Assembly: GCA_037013685.1 (NCBI GenBank)
Contig: CM072897.1
Coordinates: 16,538,643-16,602,642, forward strand
Direction: 5' to 3'
Source of the DNA: Acridotheres tristis
Taxonomy: Eukaryota > Chordata > Aves > Passeriformes > Sturnidae
DNA length: 64,000 bases
Shown: positions 27,301-42,300 of the stretch, piece by piece
Layout: each line of letters begins with the position of its first letter
How positions within the stretch are numbered: position 1 is the first letter of the stretch
Notes under the pieces: model-generated
Told to the model about the DNA's origin: nothing
The model's input: only the letters and a program-made list of their open reading frames with translations
The model's database searches: none
Program-made: the position numbers and the translations under genes

Positions 27301-30300
27301 TGGCTGGGTTTTACCTGCAGAGGGGAGCGCACAGTCACGACTTTGTTTCCTTCCACAGCATCGATCTGCACGACAATGGAGCGCCAGTGAGCGGCAGCGT
27401 CCCGGACGCTGTACAGCCGGCGGCCCGGCTTGGCCACCGCAATGCTGAGCACCTCCTGATATCCCTCCAGTTCTGAGCCACAAAAACACACACAAGACTT
27501 CATTAGCAACACAAATCTCATCACTATTTCCTAGCTGAACAGTACTTAAGCTGCTCAAAACTCAGCAAAAAATCTCAGCAAAAAACCAGCAAAGTATCCT
27601 CCGGCAAAAGCACCTTAAATGGTACCTGAGTACCAGTGAAGGAAAGCTTCAGGGTCTAAATACTCCTCAACTCCACAAATTTAGATTTATACACAACATG
27701 GGAAATACTGCAAGCAGTTATCAAAGGTACTGATGGCTGAGTTAATGAAAACAGAACAAGCTTTGTATCACGGCCAAGTACCTTCATATGGGATGTGAGG
27801 GAAAGGGAAACACTCAGATGATTAGTAGCTATTACTACTACTTAGCTATTACTATTACTAGCTACTTAGATATTAGTAGCTATTGTAACCTGTTTTCTTA
27901 GGAATATTTCCTGGCCAAGCTAAAAACACAAAATCATAACTGGTCTCAAGTAGCTGGGTAACTACAGAAAGCCAAATAAAAGTAGTGATAGGAGAAAAGG
28001 AAATCCTATTTAACAGGAGCTGGAACACACAGGCCTGTGTCACAAGGGCCTCTGAGATGGTCTATCAGTCACTCCACTAGAATGTCTCCCAGTTCTCCCA
28101 AGGGGTAGGAAAAAAAAAAAATCACTCTTTTTACTTTCTGAAAAACCGGAGCAGAGGAATTTTCCATCTTTTTAGGGAGTCCAGTACCTGTTCTGTGTTC
28201 TTTTAATTGGCATCAATATTCAATTTATTGTGTAATTCCAACATAATGCACTTGATCTGAATTTCTATCCTATTGAATGTAACTCTCATTTTCCCATGCA
28301 CAGCCTGGCATAACAAACAGTGCTCCTTAGCACAATACCTAAATTTAAAGAGAAGACAGAGCTTTCCTGTCGGTACAGTGCAGACAACCTTCCTCGCTGG
28401 AGTGCTTCAAAAGCAGAGTATTCCAGTTCCATGCTCTGACCACTTGCTATTTCATTCATGTTTTCTTTTTCACCCATTATCCGAAAATTTGAGCTAGGAA
28501 GCACTTTGAGAGAAACACCCAGGGCGTTTTTCACTATGAAAGGTGCTGTCTCTTTAAAGGAATAGCCAAAGGTGGATGCAGTTGCTTCTGAAAATGCCTG
28601 TAAATAACAACATATACAATATGTCACACAAAAATAGCCACAATAACATACCCATAAGGGCTTTAAAAGACAGTTCCCAGCAATTACCTTGTTAAAGAGG
28701 GGAGGAATCATATACATCAAGACCTATATTTTGTATAGTAGCATTTCAGGCAAGTCCAGGTTACTTCCAGAGAATTTAATTTTATTCTGTGATTTGCTGC
28801 AAATGTTGATACTACAATAAGCATTCATGATGCTCACAGGGAATTTTTCCAAATCTTAAGTTGTAAGAGAAACATAAGATCTGGGACATTGAAGTCACAA
28901 GGAGAAGTAACATGTACAAGCTCCAAATTCAATGACAAATTTGTACTTACAAACTTTGGTTTGATTACATCAAAGCCAAAGTAACTGACTGCCAATACAG
29001 ACTTACAGTGTAAGCAACTACTTGGAGAACTGCTGTTCATTTACAATTAGAAAATAAATAGGTATAAGTCACATTCTGTAAAAGCAGCTTAATTTAGTGA
29101 CCAAAATTTCTTCACCCCAGAAAAAAACAGAAGGCAAAAGCAGCCTCATCCATTCATAAGCACACCTACTATCATAAGACTAATAAGGGTAAAAAGTATT
29201 TTTAACAGACAGGATATTCTTCTCCTGCAGTTTAAAGGCCAATCCTAAAATGCAGACTTTTCTTAGTATCCAATTAAGGAGCTAATATGGAAACGAAGTC
29301 AATTTCTGCTTTAATGTTTTAGAAGGAGTATTGCAGGAAACAGCTTGTTTATTAGAGCATTTCATGTTCATTTAACCTGCACATCTGATGCTTCTTCAAG
29401 TCCTGCATTGGCACATCCGTTGTTCTAACACAAAAGTTACTTCTTTCAAACAATACCACCACCTTTTTGCTGAGCCTACAGAAGCTGAGTAAAACTCTTC
29501 AGCCCTTCGGGGTTAACATTTGTCAGAGCTGCAAAACAGCCACTGAGTGGCAGCCAATACAGTTCTTAACACAAAGAAAATTCAGAATTTCCTAGCACAT
29601 AATTGAGCACTTTCTGCCTGTTGGGGTTACCTTGGCTAGGTTATTGAAAACAGCAAGACAACATTTGGATATTGTTATATTCATTGTATCCATTGAAGAG
29701 ATGTTAATTGCTGTTTGTGGCTCAGGAATAACAATGAAATCGTCCCCAGGCAGCAGACTTCTCTCCTGGACAGGGTTAGTCTTCATCTAAAAGAAGAATT
29801 TCATTAAGACAATTACAAACCTATAGGTTACTTTCTCCCATGTTAAAACAGGAAAAAACTACTCGACTTATACTTGACAATCTTGCAAGCAAAGTAATAT
29901 TTACTTTTCCTTGTAAATCTCAGATGCTTTAAACAAGCATGGAAATGTTACACCAACATAGAAGGCAAGTTAGTTTCTCTTCTCTGCATGGTTACATGCT
30001 TCATTGTGTCCATGCACTGAAAATTCACATTCCTCAGAAAAATCTTAATGTCTCTAAAGAATGATTTTTTTTCTCATGTAAAATTGCATAGCTCCTTCAA
30101 GCAACAGCATTCAAAAGGTCAATTTCCCATAAAGCTTCTAAGAAATTTATAATAGCTGTCTATTCAAATCATTTCACATAGTGTCAAGTATCTTTACAAA
30201 CCTCCAGCTTTAAATTCCATTGCTTCTTTCCTCCTTCAACTCGTTCAATAAGCGGCTCCCACACTGCATAGGTTTCATTGTAATAATGAACCTAAAGAAA

Positions 30301-33300
30301 TAATCAAAATTAAATGAGGTACCTAAATATAAAGCAATTAATATGAAAAATTTTAATAAGAAAACCATAAATCTTCATGTTTTGGAGGTCTAGTATTAAC
30401 TTGCAATGGTTTTAAAAACTAATACACAGAAATGTAATATATCATTTAATTTTCACAAATTACACCATTTTTGAAGAGCTAATTCCCTGGCTTGCTTTGA
30501 GAGCAACCAAGCACCCTAGAAATGCCATATCTTTGTAACACTTTCAATTAACATAATCAAGTCTCTTATCTTCTCCCACAGGGTTTGAGGGAATGTCTTT
30601 GAGACCAGGAACTTAAATGCCACAAGTACTTTATTGTACTATGAAATTAGCTTGAGACAACTATAGTCTGAATCTGGTCCACTGGAGTGATTCCTCTAAC
30701 TCCTAGCCAGCACCAAGTTTTTAATTTGCTTCCATCACTGCAAATGTGAATAGAAGCTGTGGACTCAATAGTTCTGGATGCTCCCTTTCAGCTCATCCCT
30801 CATGGAACCACAGTGACTGCCCCAGAGGTGCACAATAAAGTATCCAAACTCCACCATGATATGCACACCTGGCAATTGAAGAAGGCTATTTAGATATCCA
30901 AAACAGAAGGAAGAACGAGGTAATTTGATAAAATTACAAGGGGTAGTAAATGTATTGCATTGAGCAGCTGCACATCTAGTTGTATAAATTTTAACCTGCT
31001 GTCTCCATAACAGATTTTTACTATCTTGGAATGGTATCTCATTCTGCAAAAAGAGTCTAACTTCTACCTTACCAATAAACACAATGCTGGAGAAACAAAC
31101 AGAATGGGGGCAATAAAAATTAAGTGTGACTATTCAAGTAAGCAAAGCTCATCATTCACACAACAGACCTTGAATATGCACAAATAATACAGAAACAGAG
31201 GACTATCTCACAGATTATTTCACATAGGAACCACCATTAAAATTTATTGACTCCCAACTTTCTGGACAAAGCACGTTATTCTTACTTGCCTGACTAAAGA
31301 ACACCTGAGAGCATTACAATTTAAACCTATTATTAATTCAGCACATCTAAAGTCTATTACAAAGTTACTTGAGCTCTTAAAAGTGTTTTCAATTGCTAAC
31401 AGTTTGACCCCACATACCTCCAGTGACATATCAGCAGTGACCTGCATCAGCGAGGACCAGTTTCTAAGAACACCAGAAAATGTAGATTCCAGTAATAACA
31501 AAGGGACAGTTCGATGTCCCAGACCACATTCCAAGGTCATCTGAATTGATTTCACTACAATGTCAAATTTCTCTTGCTTCAGAATTTGTTCATAGTCCTT
31601 AAAAGTTTCTGTTGCTTCTGTGGCTATGTCAACACCAAGAAACCAAGCACTGCATTCATCTATAGGTTTCACTTGCCACAAATTCTGAGAAACCTCAGTT
31701 GCTCCTCTAGAATCCTCCTCTGTTGGTTTGGGCTTTAGAGCAGCCATAATGGTCATAACAGTATTCAAAATTATTGGTGATATCTTGAACAAAGAAAAAA
31801 ATCTTCTATTAAAATACGAAGTGTACGATAATGGAAATAGCAAACATGAAATGTCTTTTAAGAGATGAAAATTTCCAAAGAAAATAATCCATTTATGGAC
31901 TTCCTCTTGTTTTCCTTTCCTGCAAAATATCCCAAGAATAGTGGTGGCAGCAGCAGGGAGATAAGTTATTTCATAACTCTGGAAGGAAGTGGTAGGAGGA
32001 ATCCTAGAATCTGAAGTACTTAAATTTTTCCTTTTGGGTCAAGGGACTGTCAAAATGACGAATGCACAACGACTTTTTCCAATACAGAGCAGTTCTAAAA
32101 TGCATATTTCTGGAATTAAACTAATGAGGAAATAGGCAAGCAAAATAAAATAAAATTAAAAAAAAATAATAAAAATAATACTTTTTTAAAAACCCACATG
32201 ACAACAAAAACCAAGCTACAGCTTGAGAAACATAGCTGTTTTTACAAAGACAGTTTTAATAATCTTACCTTAATAGTTAGCTCCTCTATTGTTACTGCCA
32301 CAGTGTGTAACCCTGAAATGTGCATCATATTTTCCATGACCAAAGAGCATGGCCATAACACCTGAGTGAAAAACAATGTGATTACTAAGGTGACTCCTTA
32401 AACCGAACCTTTTCATAAGGTCTTGAATTTTTTTTTACTCCATAGGGCAAAGGAGTGCTGATACCACAAAGCAATAACATGTTTCAGAATAAAAACATTC
32501 CCTATAGTGCAACAAACACCATTTGGTACTGGAAGGTTAAAAGCCAGTGAAATAAAAGCTTTTGACATAATGCTTAAAAAACAGACAAAACAAAAAACCC
32601 AACACACAGACAGTGATAACATAGTAAAAAAAAACCCTGAATCCTTAAAAATCCTAAATGCACAAGGGAAGGTAAGCACATGTGAGACAAACCACACAGG
32701 CCACCTTTGTGGCTCAGTGCTCCCTTGGCAGGAATGTGCAGATGAAGCTCCAGAAAAAAAGGCTGCTCAGGAACAAGGAAACCAACAGGCAGTGAAAAAC
32801 ACTGCACAAGGTCTTGGGGTTTCAAAACCCCTCATACAGTTTCTTCACTAAGAAACATTTAATGTCATTTACAAATGCACAGCACAGCTTTCAGACAGAA
32901 CTCTAAGTGCTCAAGTCCTGCACATACAGATAAAAGATTCCCCTTGAAATGGCACAGGCCCCTCCTCTCTTCTGAATAATCAATGATATGAAAACTGAGA
33001 GTTGTGAGTGCTATAGATATGCCAGCTAAGGAACATACCTGCCACCAGTTCTAATGACTTTTTTCATCATGAAACACTGGTTTCCTTACCGTGGTAACAT
33101 TCTTGCCTTGTTTTTCTTTGAGAAAGGCACAGGCCAACACTTTGAAGGCCTTCACTTGAGCAGTCATCCTTTGTGCAAGCTTGTCTGATGTCAGAGAAAA
33201 GTCACATTGGAAGGAAACTTTTAAGGCAGGAGCATCAGCACTGGTCAAATTAGCAACAAATACAACTTCTGGATCCATAATCACAGCTTTTACTGTCATG

Positions 33301-36300
33301 TTTGGCCGTACAGATATGTCTGTGAAAATAAGTTTAAAAACCCACCTTGAATATAAAAACCAGAGAGAGGAAAGCTATCTACTGTGTCAGTGGCCAATCT
33401 ACACATTCTGAAGAATAAATCAATTTTTAAGTCAAGACATACCAAGACAGCATCTTGAAAACTTTTGGATGAGTTATTTACAGAATGAAATCTGCAAAGG
33501 AGGGAAAGGGAGCTGGATGGAAATTGGTTTTACAGACCTGTTTCTGCCTTGGATTTCCCAGAAGCAACTTGCTTTAATTGGAACTGTGCAGATCCTTCAG
33601 CTGAAGATACTGGCATTGACTTCATGAAAAAATGTGCTACTGTCAACAAAAATTCCATACTAGCACATATGTACAGCTTGTCGAGGACAGCAACAACTTC
33701 AGTTCCATTTTTATCCTGCTTATATCTTATATCAATCATAGAAATGTCATTTGTGTCATCCTTCTTGTCTATCATTCTGGAAAAAGTTTAATAAGAAACA
33801 TCTCAAACATCATAACACATAGATCTAGGAAAACAAATATGCATAAGTAATGCCATTTTTCCTCCCCATGCCATTTATAAAGAAGAATTACTACATAAAC
33901 AAGCAGTGTTTCTTCTAGAAATAAGAGGTTTTTCTAGCAGAAGAGTCATTTCAATTTAAAACTGCTACACTCTTGAAAGCATGCATGCAGCACACAACAA
34001 TCACACTCAAGTTTCAGTGCACACAACTCTCTAGTTGAGGCTGGGTGCCTCTATACAGCTGTTCTACAGTTCACTGTAATATGCCAGCCTCCAAGATTTC
34101 ATTTTGTTTTGGATAACCTGAGAAATCAATATAAAACAGTAGAAACTTCTTCAACATTATTAAAATGCATTGTTCATTTCTTAAGCACAGAATATTACAG
34201 ACCACAACTGACAGCACTACTGAGTTTCATCAATTCCATGTGAAGCAAAGTACAGAACAGGCAAAAAACCTTCCTCATAAGCTGGAGCTGTTTTTCATTT
34301 CTGATGCATTCAAACCTACCTTGCAGTCACATTCTTAATTCCTTCTCTGAGATCATCCAAGGTACATGCTTTGAGTTTAACACTGATATCCATGGAGCCA
34401 TCTGAGAACATCTCCCCTGCCGATGCCATGAGATGCAGCCGGAGCTCACCAAGGCGCAGTTTGTCACTGTGCACTGAAAGCACACACTGCACAACGACAA
34501 AGAGCAGCTGAGTGATCACAGAACAAAACAAGGAGACATTCCCCCTGCTGCTAGCCATGGGCATCATCATCCATGAACTGAAGGACCCGATTAGCCTGTC
34601 ACTGTCATCAGTCCTCCACTCATACAAATGAGTTCAAAAAACTCACTGAGAAAACAAGAAACCTGCTGGGTGCAGTGAAGTTGTTTGTGCACCACACTGC
34701 CAGCAGCTGCTCAGGAAGCATCACTGAAGGATAATCTATTTGAATGCTGGATCCCATACCAGAGGATCCTTCCACTCTAAGAGCACCTTAGCAATAAGTG
34801 GGAATTATATGACAGTGAAATTAAAACACAATCCCATTACAGTATCTTTCTTCCCTATGATGCTCATTACACAAGAACATCTTAAAAATTATATACAAAT
34901 AACATTCACTACACACAAAGACATACAAAGCAAGTACCTTCACATCTACACAAAACAGACTTAATAAAGTCATAAAAACAAGACAACATTTCACATCTTT
35001 CCCTTCTGTTTTCAGCACAGAGAGGATACCCTGATTGCTCACACTTGGGGACAAACAAGAGGAAATTATGGGCCATATACAACCTGGATCTGCTTACTAA
35101 CTCTAGAGGCACCATGAATAGAACTAGCACTGCCTGAGCTAACAATTCCTGCAAATAATCATTTTTATTTTGGATAACTGGAATCCAAGTTTGAATGACC
35201 AAATCAAATGCTGTGTGGTTTAGTAATATTTTTAGTGTGACTTTCAGAAATGCACACATCTTCTTCTTAAGAACATTTTCTGCCCAAGAAAGCTCAAAGC
35301 TCCATTAGGAAAGCATTACAAAGCCAATGCAGCTGGTATAAATTGATTTTTCTGCCCCGAGTTCTGTCCATGTGAGAAGCCTTGGCTGCCCACCCCACCT
35401 GTGTGGTCAAAGCTTTGTCACAAACCTGAGTCATGTCACTGTTGTAGAGAGTTACAGAAAGGGACTCAAAATTGAAGTCAAATTTAAGCAGTGTAAAACA
35501 TTCCACAGAAGACTGAACTGCAGGAACACTTGTTTGTCCAGAATCAACAATGGCACCTGTCAGTGAAAAGAAGATATTTTTACATTTCTTTTGAACGGTG
35601 GCTTGCTTTTGATTTTGGGGTTTTTTGTTGCTGGTTGTCTTTTTTTTGGTTGGTTGGTTTGGTGTTTGGGTTTTTCTAAGTTAAGATCAGAAAATCACAA
35701 TAAGAAGAAAAGCTCTAAATCCAACAAACTGCTCAAAATAGCTCACACTTTTAATTTTGTCCTATCCAGTGCATGCTAAAATTATCTAGCACAGAGTGGT
35801 TTAGAACCTTAAAAGCTGTCATTAGTCTACTGAAGTTCTTTGTTCACTTTAATGAAGAACAACACAAAGTATCAAGTCTTCTCAAGGAGTCTGCCCTACT
35901 CTTCCTTTCAGCTTCTATTTATGATAGATCAATTCAACTATTGGTTAAGTGGCAATTTTTTGACATTGAGAACGTTAAGTTTGGGGAAAAAATAGATTTT
36001 GGCAAAGTGTTAAGAATATTTCATCCAGAGACATGCACTGTTTACACTGACACACTATTTGAACACCAATACCTTCCTTGATAGTTATAATTGTGCATTA
36101 ACATTCTAGGGTAGATGATTTGGCTTTTTTCTTTTGTAACCACATGCAGTTAGAAGAGTGATTGCTGTAAACTGAAGAATACCATTTTATGAGAAATTAA
36201 TCACAAAAAACATCACACAAACTTCTCACCATCAGGAGCTCACACTCCATGTAAGGGCATACATTCTTATTTATAACTTTTCATGTATACAATATATCTG

Positions 36301-39300
36301 TAACAGTTAAAACAATTTGTTGTGCTCCAGAAAAATAAGATATTTGAATTTGCAAACAGCCCTCTGCCTACACATTAAATTGAACATACCCCCAGAGCCA
36401 TCAGATTCATGTGGAGCTTTCCCTTTTTTAGCCATCTGCATATCCTCAATATTCTCTTGCACAGTACTTGGCTGGGAAGAAGCTCCTCCAAGGTTTTCAA
36501 GTAAAATTTTCAGGATAACAGTTAGATCCTCTTCACTGAGTGCAATCTGTAAAGTGATAAAGCCACAAGTTCATTTTTGGTGACAGCATTTCTTCCAGCA
36601 CACTATGCAATCATTGAGACAAACAGTGGGCTGCTTCCAGCAGAAACAAACTGGATAGTCAAAATTATCCTGTTCAAAACAAGCTGAATGATTTGCCCAT
36701 TTTTCCTATATCATTTGTTATAAACAGGAGTTACAACAAGAAATAACAGTCCCTATGATAAACACTTTCTAGACTTGTAAAGGATCTTTGCCTATTAAAA
36801 ATATGAGTAATTGATAAACCTAAGCACTTGTCAACAATTCAATAATCCAAAAACATAACCAAAAAACTGTCATTCAAAGATTTAATCACAACATCACAGA
36901 ATCACAAAAAAGCAAGCAGTACTAAGTGACAAGATGCAGCCACTTAGCCCATAGCACACAGTGTAAGAATATTTTTCCTATATTTGGTTAATTCTGCTGG
37001 TGCTCCTTTACATCTCTTATTTCTCTGTGCTTCAGCACTGCAACATTTGACCACAGCACAGATAGACACAGGAACAAACAAGTGAAAGGGCTCAGGAACA
37101 AGGCAAAGGTGTGCCAGTTTGGTTTTACCCATTAAAATCCACGTGGTTAATGCAGGAAAAGAAAAAGTAGAGCCCACCCTCTGCAAACATAATTTTAAAT
37201 TGTTGTGTAATAGAGATAACCTCTTCATTTCTAATACATCTACTAAACATTCAAATAAACCTGAATGTTACAGATTAAACTATTTGAATTGTTAAATCTT
37301 GCTTTTAAATGCTAACTCAGCAGATAACCTGAATGATTTTACTGACTGTTGAGTCAGTGGATAACTCCAATGGACCTCCAGAAAAACAAAATGAGATTTA
37401 TTCCATTTGCATGCAGCTACACCAAAAGTATTCATTATACAGTATCAAAATTCTAAAAAATCTATCAACTGGATGATCAAGTTGGAAGTCTTTCAACATA
37501 CTGTAAAGGGCACAAACTGAAATGAGTTTACAAGCTCCTTAACTAAGCTGAGGACTTTTGATATAGCTCTTATTAGCCATGATACTACCTGCATTGGTTT
37601 TAGGTCTCCTTTGATACAAATTGTTGGGCTTTTATGATACCATGCTGCTGCTAAATTTCTCTGGACCAGTAAAGTCAAACTCACAGGACGCAGAATTTCA
37701 GAATCTGGTTGTGAATCTGTGGATATAATGCACCTGAAAAAAGACAGTGGAAGTAACAGAGGAAAAATGTTGACTAGTTGCAGAATACCAAATAATATCA
37801 TATTAATCCAGCAAAAATACTGGCATAATTAATTTAAGAATAAGCTCATATGCACTTACACCCATGTATGCACTCCAAATGAACTCAAGTTACTGTGCTA
37901 TAATTCCTTTCTTTCCAAGAAGGTTTAGAGATTGTAGGCCTGTGTCTCTATCTAAAAGCACTCCTAAACTTATCTTGGCAAGGTTTTTTTACTTGGTCTT
38001 AGTATGTTCTCATTGTCTACCATGTTCAAATCAGAGAAAAACACTGCATAAAGAACATGGGCACACCTGCCTTTACAAAGACACTTCAACTCAGGAAAAA
38101 GCTCCATGTTTACCTTGATAATTTCAAGTGAGTCAGCTGTACATCCATGTTTTCAATAACTGGAGGAAGAGGAGATTCACCTGAAGACACCAGCTTGAAT
38201 TCATTCTGAACTCTGATTAAGCCAAGATCAGCTACCAAAGCATTACATGAAGCTGAAGATTCAGGGACAACTATGACTGGAGCTTTCAAGTTGACATCCA
38301 TTAGAAGGCGGAAACTCTTTTTAGCAAAGTCCTTCATGCTGGAAGCAGCCATTTCTGCTGCCTGCACAGTGACTGCACTCAGGGCTTCTTGTGCTGCTTG
38401 TAAATTGTTGAGGAAATTCTGTTCATGGAATTCAAAAAAGTAAAGAGTTCCATGAAAACAAATAGGCCTCGCAAAAAAAAGGCAAGCCACAGGCAAAAAG
38501 TAAGTTTAAGAAAAATTAACACCTGTGGTATAAATATGAAATTGCTAATTCAACCATACTCGTTTCAAAAGAGAAAAAGGTTAAAATCGTGAATAAGCTT
38601 ACACAGTGTTTAACTGTTTAATTTTTAAGATATTATTAAAGCTACCAACTCCATTCATTACTTCTTTTGTCATCATTCTCCTTGGCAATCTTCTGCAAAG
38701 CAGTGCAACTTAAGTGGTAACTCTTCAGCAAAATACTTCTATGTGCTTGCATATAAGCTCACCAACAGGTACAGGTCAAAAAGAGCTGATTGCATTTAAT
38801 CTCATTTAAGAAAACATTCAATGTCAAGAAAAAAAACTTAAACCAATGTCTTACCAAGAGAGACATAAAGAACTTTTGTAGATAAATTATTTGGATGCAG
38901 CCCACTTTCAGAGACATTTTACCATCCACTCTTGACATATCAGTGTAGGCTTCCCCTGCAGTAGCATCTGGATAAAGTGACATGTGAAATCTAAACACTT
39001 CATCTCCCATTATGCAGACAGCCTGGAAGATTAAGTCCACATTGTTAATACTACCAGGCATTTCTGAAACAAAAAATATTTCCCCAACAAGATCAATGGC
39101 AACTTATCAGCAGTACTTGGACACATGGTAGGCACAAAAGGAAACAGAATCATCTATTTCATAGTACATGCCTCCCTCTTCTCACTTGCTTACCTATAGC
39201 CCATTTAATATTTAAGCCCTGCTACTCAGAATTAAACATACCAGTGCAAATAGAACTAAGTCTTAAATGGAGGTTTTTCTTCTCTGAGGTGAAGGAAATT

Positions 39301-42300
39301 AACCAATAAATTTTCCTTAGTATTACATCATATGCTGCATTTCATAATACAGCAAATTAAACTACAGTGCTGTAACTAAATCATTTAAAGAACTGGGTCT
39401 CTTCAGCTGTTTACAATCTGGTCAACACATCACCTTTTTATGGATTGTTTTTGGATCAACATTTGTAATTACAATGTCCTCAAGTCTGGAGAACACTTTA
39501 ATCTTTTTAGGCTTCTTAGCCACAGATGCATCCATTCCTGAATGAAACAAAAGAAAGAAGGTAATGAATGCACTTCAACAAATTTCTAAGTAAACGCTTG
39601 TGCTAAAAACAAAGAAACAAAAAACCAAACCCCCTGAATTAATTACTACTGAATATAAAAAATAATAACAGCTTAGAATCCAGCCTTCTGCTATGTAACA
39701 ATGAATGTTAAGGCTGAGAGAGAAATCAGGGCCTTACTGCACATGACAAAGTTGCCAACATAACTTGATTCTAAGACTAGAGTACAATTCCCCAATACTA
39801 TCTAGGATCTAGCTATTTAAAAATTGAAGTTCGTGTCATCTAAAACATAGTAGCTTCACTTCTTTTTATTTTACTACACTTAGAAATTGTCTTCATTTTC
39901 TGAGTCAAACTTTTTTCCTTGCAGATCATTTCATACAATCAGACAAATGTTAGAGAAACCTGCAGTGCACACAGAGGCCTTTTAGGAGTGAATGGAGGGA
40001 AACAGCCTACTTCTGGCTACTGCCAGCTTCATCTAATATTTTTAAAAAAACCTTACCTCGTATTCTAATGTCTGCAATTCTACAGGTCTGATCACACACT
40101 GTAATACTGAATGCATTTAGCTTTGCAGTGACTTTCAATTCACAGACATCATCATGGGCTGCATCATCAGACACTGGATAGGAAACACAAGACACATACA
40201 AGGAGTTCAATACTACAAGCCCACTATTTAAAACAAATATTAGATTAGTAGGTTTGTACATATATGAACTATTCAAAAAGCAATCTGCAGTCATTCCCTA
40301 AAAGATACTATAATCCTTAGTCAAAACATGAAAAAAGTCATTTATTAACAGTTTCCTTCAGGCACACAAATTGTCACCAGCCAACACAGGCAAAAAGCCA
40401 TCAAGATGATGGCTTTTCTCCTCATTAATACCTAGTTTTCATGCATCAGTTGCTGAATGCAGTATACACTACATTATTTAAAACACCCTCATATGAGGAA
40501 TGCTCAAGTAGCAAAGCAAATTTAGCTGCAGCAACACTGCACAAACACTAGACTCAATCCAAAGAGTTTTACAAGGAGAAAATCTTGAATTTCACTAGCA
40601 ACACTACAAGCACAAGAATCAGCAACACAGGACCTGATAAAATATTCAGGAGCTTCCATGCAAAAAGGCTACAACAACCTGTAATTAAAATAAATACTCC
40701 ATCCTTCAGTTCAGAACTTCTCTTGGCCTCCCCAGAGGAATATTTATTTTCAGCAATGTAAGCACTCTTTAGTGCCTTCAGATTGGAAAGCTACACGGTT
40801 GTGACACTAAATCCTTGGAAAGGCTGCACACTGCAACATCATTTATTCAACTTCCATTATAAACATCAGCCCAACCCAAGGAAAAGTTATATTAAGTAAG
40901 AAGAATTTGTAAAATTAAGCAACAGGAAAAGTGTCTGGTTTTTGGGGTTTAAGTAACATTATTTTCTTCCCATTTGTAGTTGTGCATGCTTTATTTTCCA
41001 CCAAATAGACTGCAATGCAGTCATCTGAAATAATATCCCCTGAAACTGAAGGTGAAATGTTGTAAAACAACAAAAGTACAGCCTTTCTAATATGACACCA
41101 CCTGGTCTGAGAGTACTTCCTTTTCCCTGTTCTTTCATTTGAGGCTTGTGGTCTGCTGATTTATCTGCACTGGGAAGACCATCTGATGGAACACTGAAGG
41201 TGAGGAAACTCATGATGGAAAGCAAAGCCTCTGTGTGCAGTACTATATCCAAAGATGAAAAGTTGACCTAAAGCAAAGGCAAGGAGACAAAGTAACATTG
41301 TTATTTAGCAGCAGTTTATACCCTAACAACTCGGAGTTGCTGTCATAGAAGCAAGGAAAAAGCCTCTTGCTCAATTTCACAAGTATTTGGCCCTTTTATC
41401 TCCATGCCCTTCAACTTCACACTGTACAAGCTCCACAACAGATGAGGGAGCTAGAGAAGAGAAGCTTAAAACAGCTACAGAGGAACTGTGCCAATGTAAA
41501 AAATGATGCCTCCTGTGGCTATGCCTTTTGCAGGACACTCTCCTGAGTTCTGCTGCATTGCATTTCATTCAGCACTTGGGTTGACAACTTCAGAACCACA
41601 TATGAAGATATTTTAGTAGATATGGTACAACAACAACAACAAAAAAACCCACTAAGATTCAAAATGTGCAATCAGAACAGGAAGGATGTGAGCAGCAACT
41701 ACTCCTGCCAGCAATACTTATGAAACCCAGCATTAGTCACTTATTCCACATAAGGCCATCAAGAAGCAGCCTGACCCACCAATACTATTATAAAGGAAAC
41801 ATTTTAAAAGTAGAATTACATGCTTATTTCAGAAGTGACTGAAACCATGGGAAATTACTCATGAATAGCTGTTTCCACGACAAGTAAAAGGATAATTACA
41901 CTCAAGACCCCTACTTGGACATTGCAACTCACATCTCAATTTCACTGTTACAAGCTCAGAAACACAAGGCCCTGGTTTCTCTCTCTCCTAAGTGTATCAC
42001 TCCAGAAACAAAGCACATGCTAAAGGCCTCAGTTAAAATGCATAAGGACATTTTTCTAAATAGCAAAACCTATATAGCTTTTAGTTTAAAAAAATTAATA
42101 CAATAAATACTTCCATTTAAAAAAATCCTTTTTTTCCCACCTGGATTTGCCCTTGAAGTAGTTAAATATAAAGCAGTAGGTTTTAATAATGAGAGTCAGG
42201 GCTTTGGTTTTTGGGTTGGTTTTGTTCCCTTTTTTTTCTCTTCAATGAGAAGAAAAAAGGGAGCAACTAACACAGCTGCTATAATTTGAAAAGCTAAAAA

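Noticed and set aside
30765..31082. 105-codon minus-strand open frame
   Set aside because: It lies inside intron e44-e45; e44 to e45 join in phase 0 without it.
35773..36081. 102-codon plus-strand open frame
   Set aside because: Intronic (e38-e39), no family match, AT-rich composition.
36880..36925. ATCACAGAATCACA motif resembling the 3' end of a CR1 LINE
   Set aside because: Only about 15 bases match and no CR1 body follows, so chance is likely.
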